A stretch of DNA of 64,000 bases, taken from assembly GCF_013343715.1 (NCBI RefSeq), contig NZ_JABUNR010000020.1, forward strand, positions 1 through 64,000, written 5' to 3'. This document shows positions 53,034 to 62,185 of this stretch, in pieces. The notes beneath the pieces are model-generated. The model did no database searches. It was not told the origin of the DNA and was given only the letters and a program-made list of their open reading frames with translations. The position numbers and the translations under genes were made by a program. Numbering within the stretch: position 1 is the stretch's first letter; each line of letters opens with the position of its first letter. The DNA comes from Mesobacillus harenae. Its GTDB lineage: Bacteria; Bacillota; Bacilli; Bacillales; Cytobacillaceae.

Positions 53034-53891
53034 ATGCCTTTAGTTTCAATGACAGATATGTTGAATAAAGCAAAATCCGAAGGTTATGCAGTTGGGCAAT
53101 TTAATTTGAATAACCTTGAATTTACACAGGCTATCCTTCAGGCAGCTGAAGAAGAAAAGTCACCAGTGATCCTTGGGGTTTCAGAGGGTGCTGCACGTTA
53201 TATGGGCGGATTCACTACTGTTGTCCACATGGTCAAAGGATTAATGCTGGATTATAAGACAACCGTTCCAGTTGCAATTCACTTGGACCACGGTTCAAGC
53301 TATGATAAATGTAAAGAAGCAATTGATGCTGGCTTCACTTCCGTTATGATTGATGCTTCTCACCATCCTTTTGAAGAGAATATCGAAACAACTTCTAAAG
53401 TGGTCGAATATGCTCATTCAAAGGGCGTTTCGGTTGAAGCAGAGCTAGGCGTTGTAGGCGGGCAGGAAGATGATGTGATTGCGGATGGCGTTATTTATGC
53501 TGATCCAAAAGAATGTCAAGAGCTTGTTACTCGTACAGGTATTGACTGCCTTGCACCAGCTTTAGGATCTGTCCACGGCCCTTATAAAGGTGAACCAAAC
53601 CTTGGGTTTAAAGAAATGGAAGAAATCGGTGCTGCTACAGGAGTTCCGTTAGTACTTCACGGCGGTACTGGAATCCCAACAAAGGATATCCAAAAGTCCA
53701 TCTCGTTTGGGACAGCAAAAATCAACGTGAATACTGAAAACCAAATTGCTTCTGCAAAAACGGTTCGCGAAGTTCTTGCAGCTAAGCCTGATGAGTATGA
53801 TCCACGTAAATATCTTGGACCTGCTCGTGATGCAATCAAAAAAACAGTTGCAGGCAAAATGCGTGAATTTGGTTCTGCAGGCAGAGCGTAA
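53034..53891 (+). CDS. fbaA: Class II fructose-bisphosphate aldolase
   Basis: 285 residues, zinc-dependent aldolase of glycolysis and gluconeogenesis. Metal and substrate residues sit in HLDHGSSYDKCKEAIDAGFTSVMIDASHHPFEENI (about 83-117), VEAELGVVGGQED (about 133), HGPYKGEPNLGF and LHGGTGIPTKDI (about 208). RBS AAGGAGGAA. It is followed after 99 bases by tal. Confidence 0.96.
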   Translation: MPLVSMTDMLNKAKSEGYAVGQFNLNNLEFTQAILQAAEEEKSPVILGVSEGAARYMGGFTTVVHMVKGLMLDYKTTVPVAIHLDHGSSYDKCKEAIDAGFTSVMIDASHHPFEENIETTSKVVEYAHSKGVSVEAELGVVGGQEDDVIADGVIYADPKECQELVTRTGIDCLAPALGSVHGPYKGEPNLGFKEMEEIGAATGVPLVLHGGTGIPTKDIQKSISFGTAKINVNTENQIASAKTVREVLAAKPDEYDPRKYLGPARDAIKKTVAGKMREFGSAGRA

Positions 53892-53918
53892 ATCCTACTA
53901 TTACTTTAAAAAGTTGAG

Positions 53919-53942
53919 AACCGCCTCCCATGGCGGTTTTCA
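53919..53942 (+). terminator. Small hairpin after fbaA
   Basis: Perfect 7-bp stem AACCGCC/GGCGGTT with 6-base loop and TTTTC tail. Confidence 0.65.
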
Positions 53943-53990
53943 TTGCTTTACATAATTCTAAAAATTTTGTCGAATGGAGGCGTTTTTATA

Positions 53991-54632
53991 ATGAAATTTT
54001 TTATTGATACAGCTAATTTAGATGAAATCCGTGAAGCCCATGCCTTAGGAGTCCTATCAGGAGTGACTACAAATCCTTCTCTCGTTGCTAAAGAAAAAAA
54101 TGTTTCCTTCCATGACCGCCTGCGCGAAATCACTGAGCTTGTCTCAGGATCTGTCAGTGCCGAAGTTATTGCACTTGATGCTGAGGGTATGATAAAAGAA
54201 GGCCGTGAATTGGCCAAAATAGCTCCAAACATTACAGTAAAAGTTCCGATGACCCCGGATGGTCTTAAAGCAGTAAACACATTTGCAAAAGAAGGAATTA
54301 AGACAAATGTAACCCTGATCTTTAGCGCAAACCAAGCATTGCTTGCTGCAAGAGCTGGGGCCACATACGTTTCGCCGTTTGTGGGCCGTCTGGACGATAT
54401 CGGCCATAATGGATTAGAATTAATTTCTACAATCAATGAAATTTTTGCTGTCCACGGGATAGAAACAGAAATCATTGCAGCCTCAATCCGTCATCCTCAG
54501 CATGTAACAGATGCTGCATTACGAGGTGCTGATATTGCAACTGTACCATTGAAAGTAATCATGCAGTTGTTTAACCATCCGCTTACAGACAAGGGAATCG
54601 AGGCATTCCTCGCAGATTGGAATGCCCGCTAG
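53991..54632 (+). CDS. tal: Transaldolase (FSA/TalC-type)
   Basis: 213 residues, the short transaldolase/fructose-6-phosphate aldolase group. The Schiff-base lysine is in NITVKVPMTPDGLKA near residue 83; KFFIDTANLDEIREA starts the protein, SGVTTNPSLVAKE follows, and SIRHPQHVTDAALRGADIATVP is near the end. I start at ATG 53991, ten bases after GGAGG; an earlier in-frame codon at 53943 is unsupported. Equivalent to ywjH of B. subtilis. Confidence 0.93.
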   Translation: MKFFIDTANLDEIREAHALGVLSGVTTNPSLVAKEKNVSFHDRLREITELVSGSVSAEVIALDAEGMIKEGRELAKIAPNITVKVPMTPDGLKAVNTFAKEGIKTNVTLIFSANQALLAARAGATYVSPFVGRLDDIGHNGLELISTINEIFAVHGIETEIIAASIRHPQHVTDAALRGADIATVPLKVIMQLFNHPLTDKGIEAFLADWNAR

Positions 54633-55084
54633 CAGGTTTCACAGGCTAGTTTTGCTCTTCTAAATTGACAAAATTTATGAGTTTTACTACATGAATACTA
54701 AAACTTCGTGTAAACTAATAGGATAGAAAGATTTCATAGTGCGAATTTTACGTTGGTAAACTATTCCTAATCTATATCCAAACGATAGCCAATACAGCCC
54801 GAAGATTATTCGGGCTGACTTTAAAGTATTTTAGACAAGCCTTTTTCGGTCTGAGCTGCTGCATCGTTTAAAAATCCAGCTTACTTAAAGGCATTGCGGA
54901 AGCGCCTTCACAGGAAGCATCCTCAGCTGGACCATCATGATGCCAAGTCCATCATAACTCTTTCAAAAGGTTCCGAATCTTTTAGAAAGCAGCTTATATC
55001 TTGGAACAAGCTTGGCAAAACTTATTGCTAGTTCGCCAGCGGGAAGTGGACCATAAAACATCACGGCTTAGAAGGGAGTTACAC
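54633..55084. other. Intergenic region between tal and murAB
   Basis: No gene is supported. TTGACA at 54665-54670 lacks a good -10 at 17 bases. A perfect 8-bp hairpin AGCCCGAA/TTCGGGCT lies at 54796-54816 with a weak T tail. The last 80 bases stay open in the murAB frame but lack conservation. Confidence 0.5.
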
Positions 55085-56371
55085 ATGGAAAAGCTTAAGA
55101 TTGCAGGCGGTTATCCTTTAAAAGGCACTGTTCGTATCAGCGGTGCAAAAAACAGCGCAGTGGCACTTATCCCTGCTACCATTTTGGCCGAATCACCAGT
55201 GACAATAGAAGGATTGCCCGAAATTTCGGATGTCCATATTTTAAAAAGCATAATGGAAGAAATTGGCGGAACAGTTGAGCTTTCGAATAACGAAATGACG
55301 GTGGATCCGTCTCAAATGATTTCCATGCCAATGCCTAATGGTAAAGTTAAAAAGTTGAGGGCCTCTTATTACCTAATGGGAGCGATGCTTGGACGCTTTA
55401 AGAAAGCAGCAATTGGATTGCCAGGAGGCTGTTATTTAGGTCCTCGCCCGATTGATCAGCATATTAAAGGTTTTGAAGCGCTAGGTGCGAAGGTTACCAA
55501 TGAGCAAGGCGCGATTTACCTCCGAGCAGATGAGCTGCGCGGGGCCAGAATCTATCTGGATGTGGTCAGCGTTGGTGCGACAATCAACATAATGCTTGCA
55601 GCTGTAAGGGCTAAAGGCCGTACGGTGATTGAGAACGCTGCCAAAGAGCCTGAGATTATTGATGTTGCTACGCTCCTTACCAATATGGGAGCTAAAATTA
55701 AAGGCGCCGGAACAGATGTTATCCGAATTGACGGTGTTGATGAACTTCACGGCTGCCGCCACACGATCATACCGGACAGAATCGAAGCAGGCACATACAT
55801 GATCCTCGCAGCTGCAATTGGAGACGGCATCCTGCTTGATAATGTCATTCCTCAGCATTTGGAATCACTGATTGCCAAGCTTTCTGAGGTAGGTGTCCAG
55901 GTAGAGGCAGCAGATGATCAAATATTTGTTGGCCCAGCCCCTGTATACAAATCTGTCGATATCAAAACCTTGGTCTATCCCGGATTCCCGACCGATCTTC
56001 AGCAGCCATTTACTGCCCTGTTGACGAAAGCATCCGGATCGAGCGTAGTCACCGATACTATTTATGGTGCCCGTTTTAAGCATATTGATGAATTAAGACG
56101 GATGAATGCCAATATAAAAGTAGAGGGCAGATCTGCGATCGTTAGCGGTCCTGTTCAGCTTCAGGGAGCAAAAGTAAAAGCAAGCGATCTAAGAGCAGGG
56201 GCAGCTCTAGTAATTGCCGGTTTGATGGCAGAAGGAATCACTGAAATCACAGGGCTAGAGCATATTGACAGAGGCTACAGCCATTTGGTTGAAAAATTAA
56301 CCGGCCTAGGTGCAACGGTCTGGCGCGAAAAACTGAATCAAGAAGAACAGGAACAGGTAGAAAACGCCTAA
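55085..56371 (+). CDS. murAB: UDP-N-acetylglucosamine 1-carboxyvinyltransferase (MurAB/MurZ paralogue)
   Basis: 428 residues, first step of peptidoglycan precursor synthesis (PEP to UDP-GlcNAc; the fosfomycin target). KLKIAGGYPLKGTVRISGAKNSA starts the protein; the reactive Cys116 is in PGGCYLGPRPIDQH; RPASDLRAG-like KASDLRAGAALVIAGL is near 370. The place between tal and glpX suggests the second (MurZ/MurAB) copy. I start at ATG 55085 behind GAAGGGAG; upstream in-frame codons are not supported. Confidence 0.93.
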   Translation: MEKLKIAGGYPLKGTVRISGAKNSAVALIPATILAESPVTIEGLPEISDVHILKSIMEEIGGTVELSNNEMTVDPSQMISMPMPNGKVKKLRASYYLMGAMLGRFKKAAIGLPGGCYLGPRPIDQHIKGFEALGAKVTNEQGAIYLRADELRGARIYLDVVSVGATINIMLAAVRAKGRTVIENAAKEPEIIDVATLLTNMGAKIKGAGTDVIRIDGVDELHGCRHTIIPDRIEAGTYMILAAAIGDGILLDNVIPQHLESLIAKLSEVGVQVEAADDQIFVGPAPVYKSVDIKTLVYPGFPTDLQQPFTALLTKASGSSVVTDTIYGARFKHIDELRRMNANIKVEGRSAIVSGPVQLQGAKVKASDLRAGAALVIAGLMAEGITEITGLEHIDRGYSHLVEKLTGLGATVWREKLNQEEQEQVENA

Positions 56372-56425
56372 CCAGTAAGATAGATTCGTACTTCTGGAAA
56401 CAGGAAACATGGGGGAGAGTAACCG

Positions 56426-57391
56426 ATGGAAAGAAGCTTAACAATGGAGCTAGTCCGTGTAACAGAAGCAGCTGCACTTGCTTCTGCACGCTGGATGGGC
56501 CGTGGAAAAAAAGAAGAAGCCGATGATGCAGCAACCTCAGCCATGAGAGATGTTTTCGATACAATTCCAATGAAGGGCAAAGTAGTCATTGGTGAAGGAG
56601 AAATGGATGAAGCTCCGATGCTTTATATCGGGGAAAAGCTTGGTACAGGCTACGGACCTCGTGTGGATGTTGCCGTTGATCCGCTTGAAGGAACCAATAT
56701 TGTCGCTTCGGGCGGCTGGAATGCCTTAGCTGTCTTAGCTATCGCAGATAATGGCAACTTACTTCATGCCCCTGATATGTATATGGATAAAATTGCGGTC
56801 GGACCAGAGGCAGTTGGGCTGGTCGATATTAACGCGTCGGTTCTTGATAACCTAAAAGCAGTTGCTAAAGCGAAAAACAAAGATATTGAAGATGTTGTTG
56901 CAACAGTGCTAAACCGTGAGCGTCATGCCCACATCATTTCGCAGCTTCGGGAAGCTGGCGCGCGAATCAAGCTGATCAATGATGGAGATGTGGCTGGGGC
57001 TATCAATACGGCTTTTGACACGACCGGAGTAGATATCTTATTTGGTTCCGGCGGAGCGCCCGAAGGAGTTCTTGCGGCAGTAGCCCTTAAATGCCTTGGC
57101 GGAGAAATCCAAGGGAAACTGATTCCTCAAAACGACGAAGAACTGATTCGCTGCCAAAAGATGGGCCTCGATGTAAATAAGATCTTGCTCATGGAGGATT
57201 TAGTCAGGGGCGACGACGCTATTTTTGCCGCTACCGGCGTTACAGATGGGGAGCTTTTAAAAGGTGTGCAATTCAAAGGTTCGTATGGACAAACTCATTC
57301 TATTGTCATGCGTGCGAAATCAGGCACTGTCCGATTTGTTGATGGACGGCACAGCCTGAAAAAGAAACCAAACTTGGTATTCAAACCTTAA
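56426..57391 (+). CDS. glpX: Class II fructose-1,6-bisphosphatase GlpX
   Basis: 321 residues, gluconeogenic phosphatase. Metal and phosphate residues: GKKEEADDAATSAMRD near residue 29, VIGEGEMDEAPMLYIGE near 55, DVAVDPLEGTNIVASG near 80, and GSGGAPEGVLAAVALKCLGGEIQGKL near 205. RBS GGGGGAG. It follows murAB by 54 bases and may be co-transcribed; a terminator follows. Confidence 0.95.
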   Translation: MERSLTMELVRVTEAAALASARWMGRGKKEEADDAATSAMRDVFDTIPMKGKVVIGEGEMDEAPMLYIGEKLGTGYGPRVDVAVDPLEGTNIVASGGWNALAVLAIADNGNLLHAPDMYMDKIAVGPEAVGLVDINASVLDNLKAVAKAKNKDIEDVVATVLNRERHAHIISQLREAGARIKLINDGDVAGAINTAFDTTGVDILFGSGGAPEGVLAAVALKCLGGEIQGKLIPQNDEELIRCQKMGLDVNKILLMEDLVRGDDAIFAATGVTDGELLKGVQFKGSYGQTHSIVMRAKSGTVRFVDGRHSLKKKPNLVFKP

Positions 57392-57406
57392 TTCTGCCAT
57401 AAGCTT

Positions 57407-57445
57407 GCTCCCTTTTTTCCTTAAATAGTAAAAAGGGAGCCTTTG
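57407..57445 (+). terminator. Terminator after glpX
   Basis: GCTCCCTTTTT pairs with AAAAAGGGAGC, about 11-base loop, then CTTTGC. Confidence 0.75.
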
Positions 57446-57682
57446 CTTATCATCCTCAAAATGAACATTTCCGAGCTAATTGACTTTAAAGTTGATTAAT
57501 TTTTCAACTAAAGGGTAAAATAGAAATTGTTTTTCAATCTGCCAATTTGCCCAAAACAAATTGCATAAATCTTTCCCTTAATCCTTCTAGCATTCTTCAT
57601 TGGTGATTCTATCTACTTTCCATTCATACATGAATAAGCATTGCCGGAGGAATAAGAACAATTAATAAAGTGTGGTGACATA

Positions 57683-58969
57683 ATGGAACTAAATATTTCA
57701 AGCTTAGAAAATATGAAATTAAAAGAGCTGTATGAACTTGCCCGTGAATACAAGGTTTCATATTACAGCAAACTGACAAAAAAAGAACTTATTTTTTCCA
57801 TCTTAAAAGCTCGTGCCGAGCAGCAGGGTTATTTTTTTATGGAAGGTGTTCTTGAAATTATTCAATCAGAAGGCTTCGGCTTCCTGCGCCCAATTAATTA
57901 TTCACCTAGTTCGGAAGATATTTATATTTCCGCTTCACAGATCCGCCGTTTTGACTTGCGGAACGGGGATAAGGTTTCCGGAAAAGTCCGTCCTCCCAAG
58001 GAAAATGAGCGTTATTTCGGACTGCTCCAGGTTGAAGCGGTTAATGGAGATAATCCGGAGTCGGCTAAGGACCGTGTTCATTTCCCGGCGTTAACGCCAC
58101 TGTACCCCGACCGCCTTATTCCTCTAGAAACTGCTCAAAGAAACTTGTCTACAAGGATTATGGACGTTATTGCCCCCGTTGGGTTTGGACAGCGCGGCTT
58201 AATCGTCGCACCTCCTAAGGCAGGTAAAACGATGCTATTAAAGGAAATCGCCAACAGCATTACGACAAACCATCCTGAAGCAGAGCTGATTGTTCTCCTC
58301 ATTGATGAACGTCCTGAAGAAGTAACCGACATAGAGCGGTCAGTTGCAGGAGATGTCGTAAGTTCGACGTTTGATGAGGTTCCTGAAAATCACATTAAAG
58401 TAGCTGAGCTTGTCCTTGAGCGTGCAATGCGCCTGGTTGAGCATAAGCGTGATGTGATTATCTTGATGGACAGCATTACTCGTTTAGCCAGAGCCTATAA
58501 CCTAGTTATCCCTCCAAGCGGACGGACTTTGTCTGGCGGTATAGACCCAGCCGCATTCCATCGGCCTAAGCGTTTCTTTGGGGCTGCCAGAAATATTGAA
58601 GAAGGCGGATCGCTTACCATTCTTGCAACAGCCCTTGTTGAAACGGGATCAAGAATGGACGATGTTATTTATGAAGAATTTAAAGGAACTGGGAATATGG
58701 AACTTCATCTGGACCGGTCTTTGGCAGAACGCCGTATTTTTCCGGCAATCGATATCCGCCGCTCAGGAACCCGAAAAGAAGAGCTTCTTATTCCAAAGTC
58801 ACATCTTGATAAGCTATGGGCTATTCGCAAAACCATGTCCGATTCGCATGACTTCGCAGAAAAGTTCTTGAAGCGCTTGCGCCAGACAAAAGGGAATGAA
58901 GAATTCTTTGAGCTTCTTGGCGAAGATATGAAATCTGGACCTTCGACTAGAAAGCCATTAAGATCCTAA
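57683..58969 (+). CDS. rho: Transcription termination factor Rho
   Basis: 428 residues. An N-terminal helical part (LKELYELAREYKVSYYSKLTKKELIFSILKA) precedes the RNA-binding cold-shock-like domain (EGVLEIIQSEGFGFLRPINYSPSSEDIYIS) and the RecA-like ATPase: Walker A PPKAGKTMLLKEIA near residue 178, Walker B VIILMDSITRLARAYN near 258, Q-loop GRTLSGGIDPAAFHRPKRFFGAARNIEEGGSLTI. No long insert, as in B. subtilis Rho. The 5' region of 291 bases has no gene. GTGGTGACATA precedes the ATG. Confidence 0.96.
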   Translation: MELNISSLENMKLKELYELAREYKVSYYSKLTKKELIFSILKARAEQQGYFFMEGVLEIIQSEGFGFLRPINYSPSSEDIYISASQIRRFDLRNGDKVSGKVRPPKENERYFGLLQVEAVNGDNPESAKDRVHFPALTPLYPDRLIPLETAQRNLSTRIMDVIAPVGFGQRGLIVAPPKAGKTMLLKEIANSITTNHPEAELIVLLIDERPEEVTDIERSVAGDVVSSTFDEVPENHIKVAELVLERAMRLVEHKRDVIILMDSITRLARAYNLVIPPSGRTLSGGIDPAAFHRPKRFFGAARNIEEGGSLTILATALVETGSRMDDVIYEEFKGTGNMELHLDRSLAERRIFPAIDIRRSGTRKEELLIPKSHLDKLWAIRKTMSDSHDFAEKFLKRLRQTKGNEEFFELLGEDMKSGPSTRKPLRS

Positions 58970-59074
58970 TCACTAAATTGGTAATTAAAACCATTAAAGT
59001 ATAACTTGGCCTAACTTTGGCAAGGCGATTTAAGAGCATGTCCTGCATTTTAATTTTTAAGCATAAAAACTAAC

Positions 59075-59103
59075 TTGAAATATAGAGGCATGCTTGTTAT
59101 AAT
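59075..59103 (+). promoter_or_regulatory. SigA promoter of rpmE
   Basis: TTGAAA (59075-59080), 17 bases, perfect TATAAT (59098-59103); about 98 bases ahead of the rpmE start. Confidence 0.8.
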
Positions 59104-59201
59104 AACCTCAGTGTGTTTTTACAATTTACAGTCTCCATAGTGATGCGCTGTATAATATAACTCTGTTTCAGAATGATTCAGGGCAAAAGGAGATGAAAGT
59201 A

Positions 59202-59423
59202 ATGAAAGCAGGAATTCATCCTAACTTTAAAACAGCAAAGGTGACTTGTGCATGCGGTAACGAATTCGAAACTGGTTCTGTTAAAGAATCAATTCGCGTT
59301 GAAACTTGCTCTGAGTGCCATCCTTTCTATACAGGACGTCAAAAATTCGCTGAAGTTGGCGGACGTGTTGACCGATTCAATAAAAAATACGGTCTTAAAG
59401 GCCAACAAGAAGAACAAGAATAA
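59202..59423 (+). CDS. rpmE: 50S ribosomal protein L31, zinc-binding form
   Basis: 73 residues with KAGIHPNFK at the start and the zinc ligands Cys-x-Cys (CACGNEF) and CSEC, i.e. the C+ form, replaced in zinc starvation by a cysteine-free paralogue. I use ATG 59202, nine bases after AAAAGGAG; an ATG at 59193 is too close. Preceded by a strong SigA promoter and followed by a terminator. Confidence 0.95.
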   Translation: MKAGIHPNFKTAKVTCACGNEFETGSVKESIRVETCSECHPFYTGRQKFAEVGGRVDRFNKKYGLKGQQEEQE

Positions 59424-59437
59424 ACTGTATGTAAAGA

Positions 59438-59473
59438 AACAGGCAAGATGCAATCTGACTTGCCTGTTTTTTA
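59438..59473 (+). terminator. Terminator after rpmE
   Basis: AAACAGGCAAG pairs with CTTGCCTGTTT, about 11-base loop, T-run. Confidence 0.9.
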
Positions 59474-59526
59474 TTGCAAAAATAACACATGCTGTTAATA
59501 TAAAATAAAAATGTTATGAAATAAGG

Positions 59527-59592
59527 GTTGATTGGAGCGATATACGCGAGACTCCACAGGATCACCGCCCGCCCCTAGAAAAGCGAGCGATT
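59527..59592 (+). repeat. Truncated R2 element
   Basis: GTTGATTGGAGCGATATACGC start, then GAGACTCC joined directly to ATCACCGCCCGCCCC and AAAGCGAGCGA; the middle of the R2 core is missing. Confidence 0.65.
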
Positions 59593-59743
59593 TTTTACGA
59601 CTCGTTAAAAAGTCATGATAAAGTATTATTAATAACCATCGGTAAGGCTTGGAAATGCTCTGGAAGCACCATTATCGCTTCTGAAAGCGCTCAGCCTTAA
59701 GCAAACCGCCGATAATACTTAGTAGGAAGGAGAGGCCGTCCTG

Positions 59744-60367
59744 ATGTATGTTATGAAACAAAGCGGCTGGGTAGAACTTATTTGCGGCAGCATGTTTTCC
59801 GGTAAATCAGAGGAACTGATCCGCCGCGTAAAAAGAACCCATTTTGCTAAACAGGAGATTGCCGTATTCAAACCCCAGATTGACAATCGTTACAGTGAAG
59901 AATCGGTTGTTTCCCATAATGGAGCCTCAGTAATTGCAAAACCAATTGCTCATTCCATGGAAATCTTTCAGCACATTAGTCCTGATATTGAAGTGATTGC
60001 CATAGACGAAATCCAGTTTTTTGATCAGGAAATTTTTCAGGTTGTTCAACACCTGGCTGACAGTGGATACCGTGTTATTTGTGCGGGACTTGATCAGGAT
60101 TTCCGCGGAGAACCTTTCGGACAAGTACCAGCTTTGATGGCTATTGCTGAATTAGTAACCAAACTCCAGGCTGTCTGTGCTGTTTGCGGATCGCCCGCCA
60201 GCAGAACCCAGCGACTAATTGATGGATTGCCAGCCTCTTACGATGATCCCATCATTCTTGTCGGCGCTTCTGAAGCATATGAACCACGCTGCCGCCATCA
60301 CCACGAGGTGCCCAAGTCTCCGAATGAACTTGATGTTAAAACGACAATTAGCCGATCTGTGACATAA
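59744..60367 (+). CDS. tdk: Thymidine kinase
   Basis: 207 residues, type II TK for thymidine salvage. P-loop GSMFSGKSEELIRR at residue 16, DEIQFFD (catalytic region) near 89, LDQDFRGEPFGQV near 114, zinc site CAVCGSP near 145 and C-x-HHH near 184. RBS AGGAAGGAGAGG. It begins with an in-frame ATG at 59744; the ATG at 59753 is a possible alternative. Followed by a terminator. Confidence 0.95.
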   Translation: MYVMKQSGWVELICGSMFSGKSEELIRRVKRTHFAKQEIAVFKPQIDNRYSEESVVSHNGASVIAKPIAHSMEIFQHISPDIEVIAIDEIQFFDQEIFQVVQHLADSGYRVICAGLDQDFRGEPFGQVPALMAIAELVTKLQAVCAVCGSPASRTQRLIDGLPASYDDPIILVGASEAYEPRCRHHHEVPKSPNELDVKTTISRSVT

Positions 60368-60395
60368 TCATTGTCTTTGGCCATACTTACTTTAG

Positions 60396-60426
60396 AACCT
60401 GCTTTGTTGGAAAAGCGGGTTTTTTA
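60396..60426 (+). terminator. Terminator after tdk
   Basis: AACCTGCTT pairs with AAGCGGGTT (one G-U), 8-base loop, T-run. Confidence 0.8.
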
Positions 60427-60509
60427 ATGTCATTCCAACGACAACAATCCCTTATTTTGGCGGACAAGAAACCTTCCTTTCAGGACAACCTATGAATGGA
60501 GGTGGGAAA

Positions 60510-60947
60510 ATGAAACTGTGTTTAACGGTTTTATCTTTAATGTTGGCTCTTCTATCTGGCTGCGCTGGAAATACGGATAACGCCTATAATGACGAAGACC
60601 GGAATGGAACTCAGCTTTTTAATGCAGAGGATGCACGAAGAGACGCTAACCAGGAAACAAGAGATTGGCAAATGAGTGATCAAAATCCGAATTTCATCAA
60701 TATGAGCGGGGGCAGGCATGACCGCAGTCTTGATGTTGATAAGGCCCGGCAGACAGTTTCCCAAATAGAGGGGTATGAGCCAGGGCAGGTATGGATAACA
60801 GGAAACGTGCTTCAGGTTACTGTATTTAAAGAAGGCCATTTCCATGAGAGGGATCGCGCTCGATCTCAAAGAGAGCTCGAACGTCTGCTCACAAAAGCAC
60901 TTCCCCGTTATCATATTGAAGTTACGGTTCAGGAAGATCAAATTTAG
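60510..60947 (+). CDS. Predicted lipoprotein (YwkF-position gene)
   Basis: 145 residues with a lipoprotein signal: basic start, hydrophobic core and lipobox LLSGC (Cys19 or nearby), so attached to the outer face of the membrane. After an acidic, Asn/Asp-rich linker, the C-terminal part (DVDKARQTVSQIEGYEPGQVWITGNVLQVTVF) recalls YhcN/YlaJ-type sporulation lipoproteins but the match is weak. Its place between tdk and prfA corresponds, from memory, to ywkF of B. subtilis. I start at ATG 60510 behind GGAGGTG. Confidence 0.7.
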   Translation: MKLCLTVLSLMLALLSGCAGNTDNAYNDEDRNGTQLFNAEDARRDANQETRDWQMSDQNPNFINMSGGRHDRSLDVDKARQTVSQIEGYEPGQVWITGNVLQVTVFKEGHFHERDRARSQRELERLLTKALPRYHIEVTVQEDQI

Positions 60948-60975
60948 CATGCTCCCAGTCTGAGCATGCTTTTTA
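60946..60975 (+). terminator. Terminator after the lipoprotein gene
   Basis: Perfect 9-bp stem AGCATGCTC/GAGCATGCT, 7-base loop, TTTTT. The left arm overlaps the TAG stop. Confidence 0.8.
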
Positions 60976-60997
60976 CATATGTCACATATTTTTGATT

Positions 60998-61026
60998 TTG
61001 ACGAAGCTTTTCACCTATACTATAAT
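60998..61026 (+). promoter_or_regulatory. SigA promoter of prfA-prmC
   Basis: TTGACG (60998-61003), 17 bases, perfect TATAAT (61021-61026). Confidence 0.85.
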
Positions 61027-61108
61027 TAGAATGTTATGGACCAGAAAAAATGTTGGTTTTTTCGGCAAAAGCCGTTTTACCCTTCAATAAAATTTGAGGT
61101 GAAGAATT

Positions 61109-62185
61109 GTGTTTGATCGTCTTCAAGCTGTTGAGGATCGCTATGAAAGATTAAATGAACTTTTGAGCGACCCTGATATTGTTAACAATACAAATAAATT
61201 GCGTGAATACTCCAAAGAGCAATCAGATATACAGGAAACAGTGGAGGTATACCGCGAGTACAAGGCTGCCAGTGAACAATTCCAAGATGCACGCGCCATG
61301 CTCGATGAAAAAATGGATGCTGATATGCGCGAGATGGTAAAGGAAGAAGTTGGTGAACTCGAAGAACAAATTGAAGAGCTTAAGGCTCGCCTGAAAATTC
61401 TTCTAATTCCCAAAGACCCTAATGATGATAAAAGCGTTATCATGGAAATTCGTGGTGCTGCAGGCGGAGATGAGGCTGCCTTGTTTGCTGGCGACCTCTA
61501 CCGGATGTACACACGCTATGCAGAGTCCCAGGGCTGGAAAACGGAAGTTATTGAAGCTAGCTCAACGGGTGTCGGCGGCTTTAAAGAAATAATTTTTATG
61601 ATCAATGGAAATGGAGCCTTCTCTAAACTAAAGTTTGAGAATGGCGCCCACCGTGTCCAACGGGTACCGGAAACAGAATCAGGAGGCCGAATTCATACTT
61701 CAACTGCAACGGTTGCTTGTCTTCCTGAAGCAGAAGAAGTTGAAGTGGAACTCCATGATAAAGACATTCGTTTCGATGCGTTTGCCTCAAGCGGAGCGGG
61801 TGGACAGAGTGTTAACACGACAATGTCGGCTGTTCGTTTAACGCATATTCCAACCGGAATCGTGGTTTCCTGCCAGGATGAAAAATCCCAGCATAAAAAT
61901 AAAGACAAGGCGATGAAGGTTCTTCGAGCACGCGTATACGATAAATTTCAGCGTGAAGCGCAGGCGGAGTATGATGAAGTTCGTAAATCGGCTGTTGGTA
62001 CAGGTGACCGCTCCGAGCGTATTCGTACCTACAATTTTCCCCAAAACCGTGTAACAGACCACCGTATTGGTTTGACGATCCAAAAGCTTGACCAAATTCT
62101 TCAAGGGAAGCTCGAGGAATTTGTCGATGCATTGATAATGGAAGATCAATCCGAGAAGCTAAAGAACGCAACTGATGGAGATTAA
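61109..62185 (+). CDS. prfA: Peptide chain release factor 1
   Basis: 358 residues. Recognises UAA and UAG. The tripeptide anticodon-like region is in RVPETESGGRIHTSTATV near residue 190, and the catalytic GGQ is in SSGAGGQSVNTTMSAVRLTH near 233. Start is GTG at 61109, five bases after GAGGTGAAG. prmC starts inside its last codons. UGA is not read by RF1, so it does not compete at the selenocysteine codon of fdnG; RF2 would. Confidence 0.96.
   Translation: MFDRLQAVEDRYERLNELLSDPDIVNNTNKLREYSKEQSDIQETVEVYREYKAASEQFQDARAMLDEKMDADMREMVKEEVGELEEQIEELKARLKILLIPKDPNDDKSVIMEIRGAAGGDEAALFAGDLYRMYTRYAESQGWKTEVIEASSTGVGGFKEIIFMINGNGAFSKLKFENGAHRVQRVPETESGGRIHTSTATVACLPEAEEVEVELHDKDIRFDAFASSGAGGQSVNTTMSAVRLTHIPTGIVVSCQDEKSQHKNKDKAMKVLRARVYDKFQREAQAEYDEVRKSAVGTGDRSERIRTYNFPQNRVTDHRIGLTIQKLDQILQGKLEEFVDALIMEDQSEKLKNATDGD

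Larger units (their letters stand above)
59424..59743. other. Intergenic region between rpmE and tdk
   Basis: Contains the rpmE terminator (59438-59473) and a truncated R2 element (59527-59592). No gene is seen. Confidence 0.6.
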
